NCBI GenBank assembly: GCA_038063195.1
Contig: JBBTVO010000013.1
Span: forward strand, 1-24,706
Direction of reading: 5' to 3'
DNA: 24,706 nucleotides
DNA from: JBBTVO01 sp038063195
GTDB taxonomy: Bacteria > Patescibacteriota > Microgenomatia > Levybacterales > UBA12049
Shown here: piece after piece, positions 12,868 through 22,171 of the stretch
Layout of the letters: every line of letters begins with the position of its first letter
Numbering within the stretch: the stretch's first letter is position 1
The notes under the pieces: generated by a model
Seen by the model: only the letters and a program-made list of their open reading frames with translations
What the model was told of the DNA's origin: nothing
Databases searched by the model: none
Made by a program: the position numbers and the translations under genes

Positions 12868-14097
12868 ATGTTTCAAGAAATTAAAAATATCTATCATTTA
12901 GCCATGGCCATAGGGGCAAATCTTTGGTATGGTTTTCCTTCAAGAAACCTTACTGTCATAGGAGTTACGGGAACAGACGGCAAGACTACCACTGCTTCTC
13001 TTATCTATAATATCTTGAAGAGCTCAGACACAAAAGTCTCAATGATATCCTCAGTGGGTGCTGTAATAAACGGTAAGGATTACTCTCTGCCTTTTCATGT
13101 AACCACTCCATCTCCTTTTGCTCTTCAGAAATTTATCAAAATGGCAGTAGAGCGAGGAGGTACAAACGGGAAAAAATTCCTTGTGCTTGAAGTGACTTCC
13201 CATTCGCTTGATCAGTTTAGGATATATGGAATAAATTTTGAAGTCGGTGTTATAACAAATGTAAGCCATGAACACTTGGATTATCACAAAAACTACAGAA
13301 AGTACGCAAAAACAAAGCTCAAGCTTTTCCAGAAATCCAAAGACGCGGTAGTAAATAAAGATGACCGGTCTTATAAAATCTTAATGCCCGAGTTAAGGAA
13401 ATTAATGGGCAGGCGCCCAGCAAGGGTTGTTACTTACGGACTTACTAAAACGGCAGACGTTAATCCTGAGAATTTTGAGTTTAAGAGTAATATGCTGGGA
13501 GAGTTTAACACATATAATACACTCGCAGCTATAACTTCGGCAAGGCTTCTGGGAATAAAGTCTGCACAGATAAGAAAAGCTATATTAGATTTCAAATCAC
13601 CTTTGGGAAGGCAGGATATGGTTTATGATGAGGATTTTGCGGTAATGATTGATTTTGCCCATACGCCAAATTCTATAAAGGAAATTCTTAAAGTGTTAAG
13701 AGAAAAAGTCTCGGGTAGGATAATACATGTATTTGGCTCAGCCGGGCAAAGAGACAGAACGAAAAGGCCAGAGATGGGAAAGTATTCTTCTGAATATTGC
13801 GATATTATGATTGTAACGGCAGAAGATCCCAGAAGCGAAGATGTTGATAAAATTTCAAGAGATATTCTGACTGGAGTCAAAGACTCAGAATTAAAGATGG
13901 AAAAGGGCAGTATCTTAAAAATTCCGGACAGACAGAAAGCTATAATTACTGCAATTGATATTGCGGGGGAGAATGATCTTGTTCTTATAACCGGAAAGGC
14001 TCATGAGAAGTCTATGAATTATGGCAAAGGTGAAGTTCCCTGGGATGAATATGAAGCTGTAAAAAAAGCGCTCGATCGAAGATATGAAAAAAATTAA
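12868..14097 (+). CDS. murE: UDP-MurNAc-tripeptide synthetase (MurE-like ligase)
   Basis: MurE adds the third amino acid to UDP-MurNAc-L-Ala-D-Glu. The ATP loop GVTGTDGKTTT is at residues 32-42, followed by HVTTPSPFALQKF, the LEVTSHSLDQFR motif, NVSHEHLDYH and the C-terminal domain with HVFGSAGQRDRTKRPEMG. The usual N-terminal uridine-binding domain is missing, so the protein is 409 residues instead of about 490. The position of the specificity motif DNPR reads EDPR (TAEDPRSED), so the third amino acid (diaminopimelate or lysine) cannot be assigned. It overlaps murC by 14 nt. Confidence 0.9.
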   Translation: MFQEIKNIYHLAMAIGANLWYGFPSRNLTVIGVTGTDGKTTTASLIYNILKSSDTKVSMISSVGAVINGKDYSLPFHVTTPSPFALQKFIKMAVERGGTNGKKFLVLEVTSHSLDQFRIYGINFEVGVITNVSHEHLDYHKNYRKYAKTKLKLFQKSKDAVVNKDDRSYKILMPELRKLMGRRPARVVTYGLTKTADVNPENFEFKSNMLGEFNTYNTLAAITSARLLGIKSAQIRKAILDFKSPLGRQDMVYDEDFAVMIDFAHTPNSIKEILKVLREKVSGRIIHVFGSAGQRDRTKRPEMGKYSSEYCDIMIVTAEDPRSEDVDKISRDILTGVKDSELKMEKGSILKIPDRQKAIITAIDIAGENDLVLITGKAHEKSMNYGKGEVPWDEYEAVKKALDRRYEKN

Positions 14098-15502
14098 AAA
14101 TATACATTTCGTAGGAATAAAAGGCGTCGGCATGACTCCTCTTGCTATCGTCGCAAAAGAAGCGGGTTTTGAAGTAACCGGCTCTGATATAAATGAAGAA
14201 TTTATTACTGATAAGGCTTTGCAAAAAGTAAATATAGCGCCGTTGGTAGGTTTTTCCAGGAGCAATATTGATGAGTCAGATTTGGTCATAACAACGGGAG
14301 CGCATGGAGGTTTTGACAATCCCGAGGTTTTGGAAGCAAAAGAGAGAAATATCCCTGTTTGGACGCAAGGGCAGGCCGTGGGAGAGTTTATGAAAGGAGA
14401 TGTATTCGGTAAAAATTTTATGGGAATTTCAATTGCAGGCTCACATGGAAAGACTACAACAGCAGCTATGATCGCCACAATATTAAAAGATGGAAATCTG
14501 GATCCCTCGTATATCATAGGAACTTCTGAGATTGCATCGCTCGGACTCCCCGGGCATTTAGGAAAAGGAAAATATTTCATTGCTGAGGCGGATGAATATG
14601 CCACAGAGCCTCAATACGACAAAACTCCGAAATTCCTATGGCAGCATCCGGAAATTCTTGTAATTACAAATATCGAACTTGATCATCCCGACCTTTTCGA
14701 AAATGTCGAAATACTGAGAAGAGATTTTTTATCTTTCGCAAATGCAAATCCTAAGAAACTTCTAATTATTTGCGGAGACGACGGCGAAAATAAAAAACTA
14801 ATTAATGATTTTTCGGGTAATAAAATAACTTATGGCTTTTCTCCAACCAATGACTATAGTATTGAAAAGTTTAAAGAGGATAATAGAGAGTCTTTTTTTT
14901 GGGTAAATTCACGGGGAACATCATTGGGAGAGTTTGTGTTAAATCTTCCCGGAGAATTTAACGCATTAAATGCTTTGGCGTCAGTTATAGCCGGAATTGA
15001 GACAGGGCTTTCGATTGAAAAAGTTAAAGCCGGAATTAAAAATTATAAAGGTGCAAAGAGAAGATTTGAATACATAGGACGACTCGCATCCGGCGCGCTA
15101 CTTTTTGATGATTATGCTCATCATCCTACAGAAATTAGAAAAACATTGAAGGCTTTTCACGAGAATTACAATAATAAAAAAATTGTATGTATTTTCCAGC
15201 CTCATACTTATTCAAGGACAAAAGCACTATTCGACGACTTTCTAAAGGCTTTTTCTAATGCGGATGCTGTAGTAGTTTCTGATATTTATCCATCTCTTCG
15301 GGAGGAAAAAGATGAATCTGTTTCATCAAAGATCTTAGTAAATAAAATGAGCGCGTATCATAACAATGTAGAGTATCTTCCCTCAGTCAGAGATGTGGTA
15401 GAATATATCTCTGAAAACCAATTTGATGACAACTATGTCATCATAACTATGGGAGCTGGAGATATATATAAGATTAACGAAAAGTTGATAACGAAAATCT
15501 AA
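14084..15502 (+). CDS. murC: UDP-N-acetylmuramate-L-alanine ligase MurC
   Basis: MurC attaches L-alanine to UDP-MurNAc. The N-terminal Rossmann part is HFVGIKGVGMTPLAIVAKEA, the ATP loop is AGSHGKTTTAA (near residue 126), then EADEY and NIELDHPDLF, and the C-terminal domain has RRFEYIG, DDYAHHPTEI and FQPHTYSRT. All expected family motifs are in order in 472 residues. A long antisense frame across this region is a shadow. The start lies inside murE, in another frame, so the two are probably translationally coupled. Confidence 0.95.
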   Translation: MKKIKNIHFVGIKGVGMTPLAIVAKEAGFEVTGSDINEEFITDKALQKVNIAPLVGFSRSNIDESDLVITTGAHGGFDNPEVLEAKERNIPVWTQGQAVGEFMKGDVFGKNFMGISIAGSHGKTTTAAMIATILKDGNLDPSYIIGTSEIASLGLPGHLGKGKYFIAEADEYATEPQYDKTPKFLWQHPEILVITNIELDHPDLFENVEILRRDFLSFANANPKKLLIICGDDGENKKLINDFSGNKITYGFSPTNDYSIEKFKEDNRESFFWVNSRGTSLGEFVLNLPGEFNALNALASVIAGIETGLSIEKVKAGIKNYKGAKRRFEYIGRLASGALLFDDYAHHPTEIRKTLKAFHENYNNKKIVCIFQPHTYSRTKALFDDFLKAFSNADAVVVSDIYPSLREEKDESVSSKILVNKMSAYHNNVEYLPSVRDVVEYISENQFDDNYVIITMGAGDIYKINEKLITKI

Positions 15503-15510
15503 TGGTTAAA

Positions 15511-15540
15511 TTTTTAGTTATTAGTTCTAAGTTTTTAGTT
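15511..15540. repeat. AT-rich direct repeats between murC and murA
   Basis: TTTTTAGTT occurs at 15511-15519 and 15532-15540, with TTAGTTATTAGTT-like sequence between. Such ttagttctaagttttta strings are low-complexity repeats; no promoter is evident. Confidence 0.55.
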
Positions 15541-15547
15541 TATTTGT

Positions 15548-16876
15548 ATGGATAAATTTATAGTAACAGGAGGGAGAAAATTGAAAGGGAAAATTACCGT
15601 GTCCGGTTCTAAAAACGTAGCTCTTAAGGTGCTAGTAGCCTCTTGTTTGACAGATGAGGAAGTAGTAATCGAGAATATTCCTTTGATTTCGGATTTTATG
15701 GTAATGGCAGATATTATCAGAGAGTTGGGGGGGAGCGTAGATATTAAAGATCATACCGCAAGAGTGATAGTGGAAAATTTAAAGAAATCTAAAATTTCTC
15801 TTGATAAGGCAGCAGCGATACGTACGTCTTCAATGTTCCTAGCACCTCTTTTGGTGCGACTTAGGAAGGCGCTAATACCAAATCCCGGAGGGTGCCGAAT
15901 TGGAGCGAGGCCTATAGACAGAATCATAAGAGGGATTGAAGAAATGGGAGTTGAAGTTTCTTATAAAAGCAGAGACGGATTCTTCTATCTAAATGTTTCC
16001 GAGAAGCTTAAGCCGATCAAGTATAAATTTGAAAAAAATACTCACACGGGCACTGAGACATTAATTCTTCTCTCAGTATTGATAAAAGGAAAAACAGTTC
16101 TGGAAAATGCTGCTCAAGAACCCGAAGTTGATGATTTAATAGAATTTTTAAACCTCATGGGAGCAGATGTAAAAAGAATAAAACCCAGGACAATTGCAAT
16201 AAATGGAGTTGAAAAACTTCATGGAGCAAAGTTTACAATTCCATCTGACAGGAATGAGATCGTTACTTTTGCGATCGCATCTGTAATGACTAAGGGAGAT
16301 ATTTTTATCGAAAATATTAATGTCCGCGGACTTGAAGAATTTATTGATGTTTTTAAGAAAACAGGCGGAGGTCTTGAAATAAGTAAAAATAAAATTAGGT
16401 TTTTTTATAAAGGAGAACTTAAACCTACAGACATAACTACAGGTTTTTATCCGGGTTTTATGACGGATTGGCAGGGTCCATGGGCGGTCATGATGACACA
16501 GGCAAACGGAATATCGACAATCCATGAAAGAGTATATGAAAATAGATTTTTCTATGTCGGAGAGCTTGAAAAAATGGGAGCAGATATTGAACTTTTTAAT
16601 CCAAAAATCAACAACCCAAATTCTTTTTATAATTTTAATTACGAAGATAATAAACCGGAGTATAAGCATGCAGCAAGAATCTTAGGACCTATGGAGCTTC
16701 ACAATGGGGTAATAGAAATTTCAGATTTGCGGGCAGGTGCTACTTTAGTGCTGGCCGCTTTATCTGCAGCAGGAGAGAGTATAATCTTTGGAATAGAGCA
16801 CCTTGATAGAGGCTATGAAGGATTTGAAAAAAGATTAAAAACTCTGGGTGCAAAAATCAGGAGAGAGAAGGAATAA
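15548..16876 (+). CDS. murA: UDP-GlcNAc 1-carboxyvinyltransferase MurA
   Basis: MurA transfers enolpyruvate from PEP to UDP-GlcNAc, the first committed step of peptidoglycan synthesis. The PEP-binding lysine is in SGSKNVALK (about residue 22), and the catalytic cysteine is kept in NPGGCRIGARPIDR (near residue 117), so fosfomycin sensitivity would be expected from family knowledge. TSSMFLAPLL and the C-terminal DLRAGATLVLAAL are present. Length 442 is slightly above the usual 420. It ends 1 nt before the GlmU-like start. Confidence 0.93.
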   Translation: MDKFIVTGGRKLKGKITVSGSKNVALKVLVASCLTDEEVVIENIPLISDFMVMADIIRELGGSVDIKDHTARVIVENLKKSKISLDKAAAIRTSSMFLAPLLVRLRKALIPNPGGCRIGARPIDRIIRGIEEMGVEVSYKSRDGFFYLNVSEKLKPIKYKFEKNTHTGTETLILLSVLIKGKTVLENAAQEPEVDDLIEFLNLMGADVKRIKPRTIAINGVEKLHGAKFTIPSDRNEIVTFAIASVMTKGDIFIENINVRGLEEFIDVFKKTGGGLEISKNKIRFFYKGELKPTDITTGFYPGFMTDWQGPWAVMMTQANGISTIHERVYENRFFYVGELEKMGADIELFNPKINNPNSFYNFNYEDNKPEYKHAARILGPMELHNGVIEISDLRAGATLVLAALSAAGESIIFGIEHLDRGYEGFEKRLKTLGAKIRREKE

Positions 16877-16877
16877 T

Positions 16878-18137
16878 ATGCAGGCAGTAATACTTGCAGC
16901 AGGTAAATCAAGCAGATTCTCACCATATAACGAAAGTTTTTCTCATAAGTCTTTGGTATCAGTTATGGGAAAGCCTATTTTGATACATACAATAGAGTCC
17001 GTTGTGAGGTCAGGAATTAAAGAAATCATACTGGTTGTTTCAGAAGATTCTGAAATTAAAAAAATCTTAGGAGATGGAAATGATTATGGAGCAAGAATAG
17101 ATTATGTAGTTCAGGAAGATCCTACGGGGGCTGGTAACGGACTTTTGCTTACAGAGAAACTGATAAGGGGTGATTTTTTCCTCCTGAATGCGTCGCGGGT
17201 AGATTTTGACGAATACAAAGACAGAATGCTTGTCAAAAAAAATGGAAAAGTAAAGGTTGTTTTGGTAGGTAAGAATCAGGATGAAGTTGGCAAATATGGA
17301 GTTTTGAAAGTTGAAGAAGACAGGGTTTTGGATCTAATTGAGAAGCCTTCAAGACAAGATGCGGTATCTAATATAAGATTGATAGGTACATATTTGTTCT
17401 CAAAAGATTTTTTTAAGACACTGAGGGATACTCCAGACGAACATTACAAGCTTGAAAACGCAATATCAATTTCAGCTAAAAATGGTGATGTAAAGATTGT
17501 CTTGACAAGCGCCGAAGCGCCCTCGCTTAAATATTCATGGGACATACTTGAGGTTAAGAATTTTCTTCTTTCAAAAATAAAAGGTAAGAGTATTAAAAAA
17601 AATTCTAAGATTGCAAAAAGCGCCGAGATTATAGGAGATGTAATAATTGAAGATAATGTCACGGTTATGGAAGGCGCAAAAATAAAGGGCCCATGCTTTA
17701 TCGGAAAGAATTCTACTATTGGGAATAACGCAATAATAAGAGGCGGTACTGATATTGAGGGGGGCTGTACAGTAGGTGCTTATATGGAAGTTAAAAATAC
17801 CTTAATAATGAAAAATAGCAAAGCCCACTCAGGATTTATAGGAGATTCCGTAGTGGGAGAAGACGTAAGAATAGGAGCGCAATTCGCAACGGCTAATGTT
17901 AGACTTGACAGAAAATCAGTAAAAACAAAAATAAAAGATGAAAAAATTGACACACATTTAAGGAGCTTAGGCACGATTATTGGTAATAATGTAAAAGTTG
18001 GGATAAAATGCTCAACTATGCCAGGTGTTATAATCGGAGAAAATTCCGTGATAGGCCCCTCTACAGTAATTCAAAAAAATGTAGCATCAAACACCAAATA
18101 CTACTCCAAATTTCAGGAAATAATCACAGAAAAGTAA
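16878..18137 (+). CDS. GlmU-like bifunctional sugar-phosphate nucleotidyltransferase / acyltransferase
   Basis: The N-terminal nucleotidyltransferase domain starts MQAVILAAGKSSRF, with VQEDPTGAGNG and LIEKPS; the signature after LAAG is degenerate (FSPYNESFSHKSL). From about residue 240 to the end a left-handed beta-helix of hexapeptide repeats (IIGDVIIEDNVTV.. through VIIGENSVIGPSTVI) suggests acetyltransfer, like archaeal-type GlmU. It probably makes UDP-GlcNAc from the GlmS product and supplies MurA. The start at 16878 has AGAAGGA at 16866-16872, and the longer frame from 16848 lies inside murA. Which sugar it takes is not certain. Confidence 0.8.
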   Translation: MQAVILAAGKSSRFSPYNESFSHKSLVSVMGKPILIHTIESVVRSGIKEIILVVSEDSEIKKILGDGNDYGARIDYVVQEDPTGAGNGLLLTEKLIRGDFFLLNASRVDFDEYKDRMLVKKNGKVKVVLVGKNQDEVGKYGVLKVEEDRVLDLIEKPSRQDAVSNIRLIGTYLFSKDFFKTLRDTPDEHYKLENAISISAKNGDVKIVLTSAEAPSLKYSWDILEVKNFLLSKIKGKSIKKNSKIAKSAEIIGDVIIEDNVTVMEGAKIKGPCFIGKNSTIGNNAIIRGGTDIEGGCTVGAYMEVKNTLIMKNSKAHSGFIGDSVVGEDVRIGAQFATANVRLDRKSVKTKIKDEKIDTHLRSLGTIIGNNVKVGIKCSTMPGVIIGENSVIGPSTVIQKNVASNTKYYSKFQEIITEK

Positions 18138-18797
18138 ATGAAGAAAGTTATCCTCTTTGATATCGACTATACTCTGTTTAACTCTCTTAAATTCAGAAAA
18201 AGAATACTCAGTGAAATTAAAAAACATCTTAAGGATGATAAATATAAAAACGTAGAAAAAGTTTTGGATAGAATTTATTTTAAATCAAGAAAGAAAATAG
18301 GATATTTCGATCCCGGTTCTTTCATCTCAGATGTTAACAAAAAATTTGATTCAAACATTCCCATAGCCTTTCTTGATATTTATGTTAAAAAAGAAGAGCT
18401 ACATGAGCATTTATACGAAGAGGTTGAAGAGATTCTGAAAAAAATATATCAGGATAAAAACTTAACTATTGGAATTTTTTCAGGAGGTGATAAAAATTTC
18501 CAGAGAGAAAAAATCAAAAAAATTCTAAACTTCTTCCATGAAAATCATATTCATATTTTTCCTTATAAAATCAAGGAACTTAAGCCTGTTCTAGAAAAAT
18601 ATAAAGATTATAGAGTTTTTCTAATTGATGATGTCTTGCCGATTCTTTATGAAGCAAAACAAATAGACAAAAATGTTTATACAATTTGGATAAAAAGAGG
18701 AAGATTTGCTTTTTTTGAGAAAGAAGTTAAAAACTTTACTCCTGATGCAGAAATTAAAAATTTGAATAAAATCGTATCTATAGTAAAAAATAATTAA
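18138..18797 (+). CDS. HAD-family hydrolase
   Basis: The protein shows motif I FDIDYTLF (nucleophile Asp8 and acid Asp10), motif II FSGG, a lysine in IKELKPVLEKY and motif IV FLIDDV. It is a 219-residue phosphatase-like enzyme with a helical cap at about residues 15-90. The substrate is unknown; the position between a GlmU-like gene and glmS suggests a sugar phosphate, but this is inference. It starts directly after the previous TAA. Confidence 0.8.
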   Translation: MKKVILFDIDYTLFNSLKFRKRILSEIKKHLKDDKYKNVEKVLDRIYFKSRKKIGYFDPGSFISDVNKKFDSNIPIAFLDIYVKKEELHEHLYEEVEEILKKIYQDKNLTIGIFSGGDKNFQREKIKKILNFFHENHIHIFPYKIKELKPVLEKYKDYRVFLIDDVLPILYEAKQIDKNVYTIWIKRGRFAFFEKEVKNFTPDAEIKNLNKIVSIVKNN

Positions 18798-18798
18798 T

Positions 18799-20583
18799 AT
18801 GTGTGGAATATTCGGTTATGTTGGTCATAAGACTAATGCTTCGCAAATTGTGCTAGATGGATTAAAACTTTTAGAATATAGAGGTTATGACAGTTGGGGA
18901 ATTGCGTACAAAATCAAAAATCAAAAATCAAAAATCAAAAATAGATTTGAAGTCGAAAAACATGTCGGTAAAATTGGTGATGCAAAATTAAAATCCCAGG
19001 AAGACTCAAGTCTTGCAGTAGGACATACCCGTTGGGCGACACATGGAGGAGTTACAAAAAAAAATGCACATCCGCATCTTGACTGCACAGGAACAATTTC
19101 TGTTGTTCACAATGGAATTGTTGAAAATTTCGAAGAACTTAAAAAGGATTTAATAAAAAAAGGTCATAAGTTTATCTCGGAAACCGACACGGAAACAATA
19201 CCTCATCTTATTGAAGAATTTTTTAAAAAAAAGGGATTTACGTCAGCGGTTAGAGACGCATTCAATAAATTAAAAGGACTAAACGCGATAGTAGTTGCCA
19301 ATGCAAATTCCCTAGAAATAATTGCTGCTAAGAATGGATCGCCTCTTGTTATAGGAATAACAAAGAATGGTTTTCTTATTTCGTCAGACGTGTCAGGACT
19401 TTCAAGCCATACAAATAAAATTATTTTCTTAGAGGATGATCAAATGGCAGTATTAAATAAGAAAATAATTATCATGTCCTTAGCAACGGGTGATAATATC
19501 AAGGCAAAAATTGAAAAGATTGACTTTAAAATTTCCCATGCATCAAGAAGCGGATTTGATCATTTTATGATAAAAGAAATATCAGAGCAGCCAGATATTA
19601 TCAGAAATATTGCAAGGAATTATGATAAACAAATAGAAAGTTTTTCAAAAATGGTTGAAAATGCGCGCGGGACTTTTTTTATAGGCGCAGGTACAGCGTA
19701 TTATGCCGCATTGGCGGGTGTGTATCTTTTTTCAAGGGCAGTTCACAAACATGTAAATACTTCTGTTGCATCAGAGTTTAATTATCTAGAGCATTTTCTT
19801 ACGAAAGATAGTCTAGTAATCGCTCTGTCTCAAAGCGGAGAAACCATTGATGTAATAGAACCTTTAAATAGAGCAAGAGAAAGAGGAAGTAAGATAGGTG
19901 CAATTACTAATTCGCAAGGGTCATCTATATACCGAATGAGTGACTTTAATATTTTGCTTAATGCGGGAGTCGAAACTGCAGTTGCATCTACCAAAGCTTA
20001 TACAGCCAAGCTATCGGTATTATTGCTTTTAGTTTTTTCCATGACAAGCAAGCTTTCTGAAGGGAAACAAATCCTTGAAAAAACTGCAGATGAGGCAGGC
20101 AGACTTTTGGACAAAAAAAATGTAGATATGATAAAAAAATTAGCGGTAAAGCTAAAAGGGTCAAAAGGAATTTATGCAATAGGAAGAGGAGTTTCGTTCT
20201 CATCTGCTCTAGAAACAGCGCTTAAAATAAAAGAAGTAAGCTATATTTCATCTGAAGGATTGGCAGGCGGAGAATTAAAACACGGGCCAATTGCTTTGAT
20301 AGAAAATGGTACTCCTTGCGTTGTGTTTGCTCCAAATGATGAAACTTATGATTCTATTATTTCAAACGCAATGGAGGTGAAATCCCGGGGGGGATTTACA
20401 ATAGGAGTTTCTCATAAAAATTCCAATGCATTTGAATATTGGATTAAGGTTGAAGATCTGAAAGATGGAAGCTTTATTGCTCAAATTGTGCCAATTCAGC
20501 TTCTTGCATACTTCCTGGCATTGGAAAGAAAACTTGATCCTGATAAGCCGCGCAATCTTGCAAAATCCGTTACTGTTAAATAG
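18799..20583 (+). CDS. glmS: glutamine-fructose-6-phosphate aminotransferase GlmS
   Basis: GlmS makes glucosamine-6-phosphate from fructose-6-phosphate and glutamine. The N-terminal glutaminase has the nucleophile Cys2 (MCGIFGYVG), LEYRGYDSWGIA, HTRWATHGG and HNGIVENFEEL. Two SIS sugar-isomerase domains follow (EISEQPDIIRN; ALSQSGETIDVIE; STKAYTAKL; SSEGLAGGELKHGPIALIE), ending DPDKPRNLAKSVTVK. A heptanucleotide repeat adds KIKNQKSKIKN at about residues 36-46. No glmS ribozyme is seen upstream; the gene starts 1 nt after the HAD stop. A relic of a second 3' end lies just downstream. Confidence 0.95.
   Translation: MCGIFGYVGHKTNASQIVLDGLKLLEYRGYDSWGIAYKIKNQKSKIKNRFEVEKHVGKIGDAKLKSQEDSSLAVGHTRWATHGGVTKKNAHPHLDCTGTISVVHNGIVENFEELKKDLIKKGHKFISETDTETIPHLIEEFFKKKGFTSAVRDAFNKLKGLNAIVVANANSLEIIAAKNGSPLVIGITKNGFLISSDVSGLSSHTNKIIFLEDDQMAVLNKKIIIMSLATGDNIKAKIEKIDFKISHASRSGFDHFMIKEISEQPDIIRNIARNYDKQIESFSKMVENARGTFFIGAGTAYYAALAGVYLFSRAVHKHVNTSVASEFNYLEHFLTKDSLVIALSQSGETIDVIEPLNRARERGSKIGAITNSQGSSIYRMSDFNILLNAGVETAVASTKAYTAKLSVLLLLVFSMTSKLSEGKQILEKTADEAGRLLDKKNVDMIKKLAVKLKGSKGIYAIGRGVSFSSALETALKIKEVSYISSEGLAGGELKHGPIALIENGTPCVVFAPNDETYDSIISNAMEVKSRGGFTIGVSHKNSNAFEYWIKVEDLKDGSFIAQIVPIQLLAYFLALERKLDPDKPRNLAKSVTVK
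18911..18942 (+). repeat. AAAAATC heptanucleotide tandem repeat inside glmS
   Basis: About four and a half 7-nt units (aaaaatc) run through the glutaminase domain coding sequence. The unit is not a multiple of three, but the block is in frame. Confidence 0.8.
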
Positions 20584-20589
20584 GATTTT

Positions 20590-20611
20590 GTCCTGAGCGG
20601 TGAGTCGAAGG
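20590..20611. repeat. dispersed repeat fragment after glmS
   Basis: GTCCTGAGCGG and GAGTCGAAGG belong to the same broad repeat class as the copies around ftsL and in glyQS. It separates the glmS stop from the relic tail. Confidence 0.6.
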
Positions 20612-20635
20612 GCTAAAAGTGTTACGGTAAAGTAA
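20612..20635 (+). pseudogene. relic 3' end of a second glmS
   Basis: Read from GCT at 20612 this gives AKSVTVK and a TAA stop, the same peptide and stop position as the intact glmS end (TAG), but with six of eight codons spelled differently. Chance agreement is unlikely. The preceding bases belong to a repeat, so only the tail of the older gene remains. Confidence 0.6.
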
Positions 20636-20639
20636 GAAG

Positions 20640-22079
20640 TTAATTTCTGACAAATATTGCGGAAATTTCATCTCCATAGACAATCCTCCATTTCTTCTCT
20701 CTATTGAGCTCTAGCAACCTCTTGTATATGGGCTTTGATTTTAGAGCCAAAACGACATCATAGGAAGATTTATCAATAGTTTCCCAATCTTGAACATTAG
20801 TGTAGTATTCTGCAAAAGCACTATAGCCTTTTTCATCTCTCCACAAGTGCATTCTGCCATCTATGCTGGGCTTAATATTAGGATAGTGCCAAATCATCCA
20901 ACCGCCCCAACTGTATGGAGTAGACAAATTTTCTGAGAGATTATTCTTTGAAATAAAATTTATTGCACCATAAGAACAAAGGTTGGCAGGCGCCTTGCAA
21001 TATTCCTGCCAATTCATTGTAAAATATTTTTCAGTAGGAATTTTGGAGTTTAAAATAAAAACTAGAGATATTATAGTTAGTATGCTGGCGAAAATTACTT
21101 GGTTTGACTTTGAGCTAGGTTTAAAAAAATCTGAAATTGCTAAAAGGACAGGAAAAGAAATGTAGTACATCGACCATGCATATCTGCGTTCATAAAATGA
21201 TAAAGCCAGGAATGGGAGTATCAAAATAACAATTGGAAGTCTATTTTTTAATTTCCCTGTTAAGAAAAGAATCACAATGCTTATTAAATATAAATTCATA
21301 AAAATTATTAGATTCCACCATTGAGATGAGAGATCGGAAAAAGATGACCACTCAGATACATATTTTAACCATGGATTTCCAAAATGATTTAGTGATTCTA
21401 GGTAAACTGCATACCCAAACGGATTAATTAGTGTTGCAATCAAAATGCCTACGACAATAGCTGCTTCTAGTCTAATTAATTTTGGTAAAGATTTTACATC
21501 CGGATTATTTTTAAATTCTATGATTTTTTTTATTCCTAAATATCCAATAAGAAGTACTAGTCCTAAAATAAATCCCCCATGAAAATTTGCCCATATTAAA
21601 AACAACGGGATTGTAAAAAGAAGATTTTTGGGATTCTTATTATAAAGAGAGATGATGTAAAAAAGAATTCCGGTTAAAAGGTATGAAATCAGCTGTGATC
21701 TGAAAGATGCAGCATTAACGTTTTTTACAAGAAATAATACTATCGGAAAGAGAAACGCCTTATCCCAAAATGAAAGATTAAAAGCTTTTGAAAAAAAATA
21801 AAATGTTAGCGTTACTATTGCTCCCCCTAGCAGGCTAACACCTAAAAACCCGAATGTATTAAACGAAATGTAAACTAAAAGATCAGATGCCCAAGAGTGA
21901 TTGACCCATTTGTAATCAGACATCATCGTAGAGAATATATTGTCCCGTAATATACTCCCTGTTTTAAAAAAATGTTCCCCATATTTTAGATGCCATCCCA
22001 AATCGGGATCGGTGGGAAAGTGAATGGAGGCAATAAAAACTATTATGTATGGAATAATATTTTCGATTAATTTCCTCAT
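20640..22079 (-). CDS. polytopic membrane protein, possible GT-C-type glycosyltransferase
   Basis: The 479-residue protein has about ten membrane segments and a soluble C-terminal domain of about 120 residues. An early loop contains DPDLGWHLKYGEHFF, which resembles the acidic D-D/E-containing first loop of GT-C lipid-linked sugar transferases, and the tail has SWGGWMIW and SIDGRMHLW. I recognise it only as a widespread uncharacterised membrane family. It could add sugars to surface proteins, but no substrate can be assigned. It is convergent with glmS and divergent from the protease gene; TATAAT (22105-22100) is its likely -10. Confidence 0.7.
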   Translation of the reverse strand: MRKLIENIIPYIIVFIASIHFPTDPDLGWHLKYGEHFFKTGSILRDNIFSTMMSDYKWVNHSWASDLLVYISFNTFGFLGVSLLGGAIVTLTFYFFSKAFNLSFWDKAFLFPIVLFLVKNVNAASFRSQLISYLLTGILFYIISLYNKNPKNLLFTIPLFLIWANFHGGFILGLVLLIGYLGIKKIIEFKNNPDVKSLPKLIRLEAAIVVGILIATLINPFGYAVYLESLNHFGNPWLKYVSEWSSFSDLSSQWWNLIIFMNLYLISIVILFLTGKLKNRLPIVILILPFLALSFYERRYAWSMYYISFPVLLAISDFFKPSSKSNQVIFASILTIISLVFILNSKIPTEKYFTMNWQEYCKAPANLCSYGAINFISKNNLSENLSTPYSWGGWMIWHYPNIKPSIDGRMHLWRDEKGYSAFAEYYTNVQDWETIDKSSYDVVLALKSKPIYKRLLELNREKKWRIVYGDEISAIFVRN

Positions 22080-22136
22080 TTTTATAGTCTGTGTCTGAGA
22101 TTATACAATTGTATAAGGCAGTATTCAGCAAAATAT

Positions 22137-22165
22137 TTGACTAAATAAATCTTAAGTGCTACAAA
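22137..22165 (+). promoter_or_regulatory. promoter of the subtilisin-like protease
   Basis: TTGACT (22137-22142), 17 bp, TACAAA (22160-22165), then the ATG at 22172. Predicted start at the ATG, thus leaderless. The opposite strand carries TATAAT at 22105-22100 for the divergent membrane protein. Confidence 0.5.
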
Positions 22166-22171
22166 TAAAAT

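Noticed and set aside
13915..14604. 229-codon antisense frame over murE/murC
   Set aside because: Both sense genes show complete motifs; the antisense translation is Ser/Pro-rich with no domain.
16148..16669. 173-codon antisense frame over murA
   Set aside because: It is a shadow of murA; composition rich in Phe, Ile and Cys, with no promoter.
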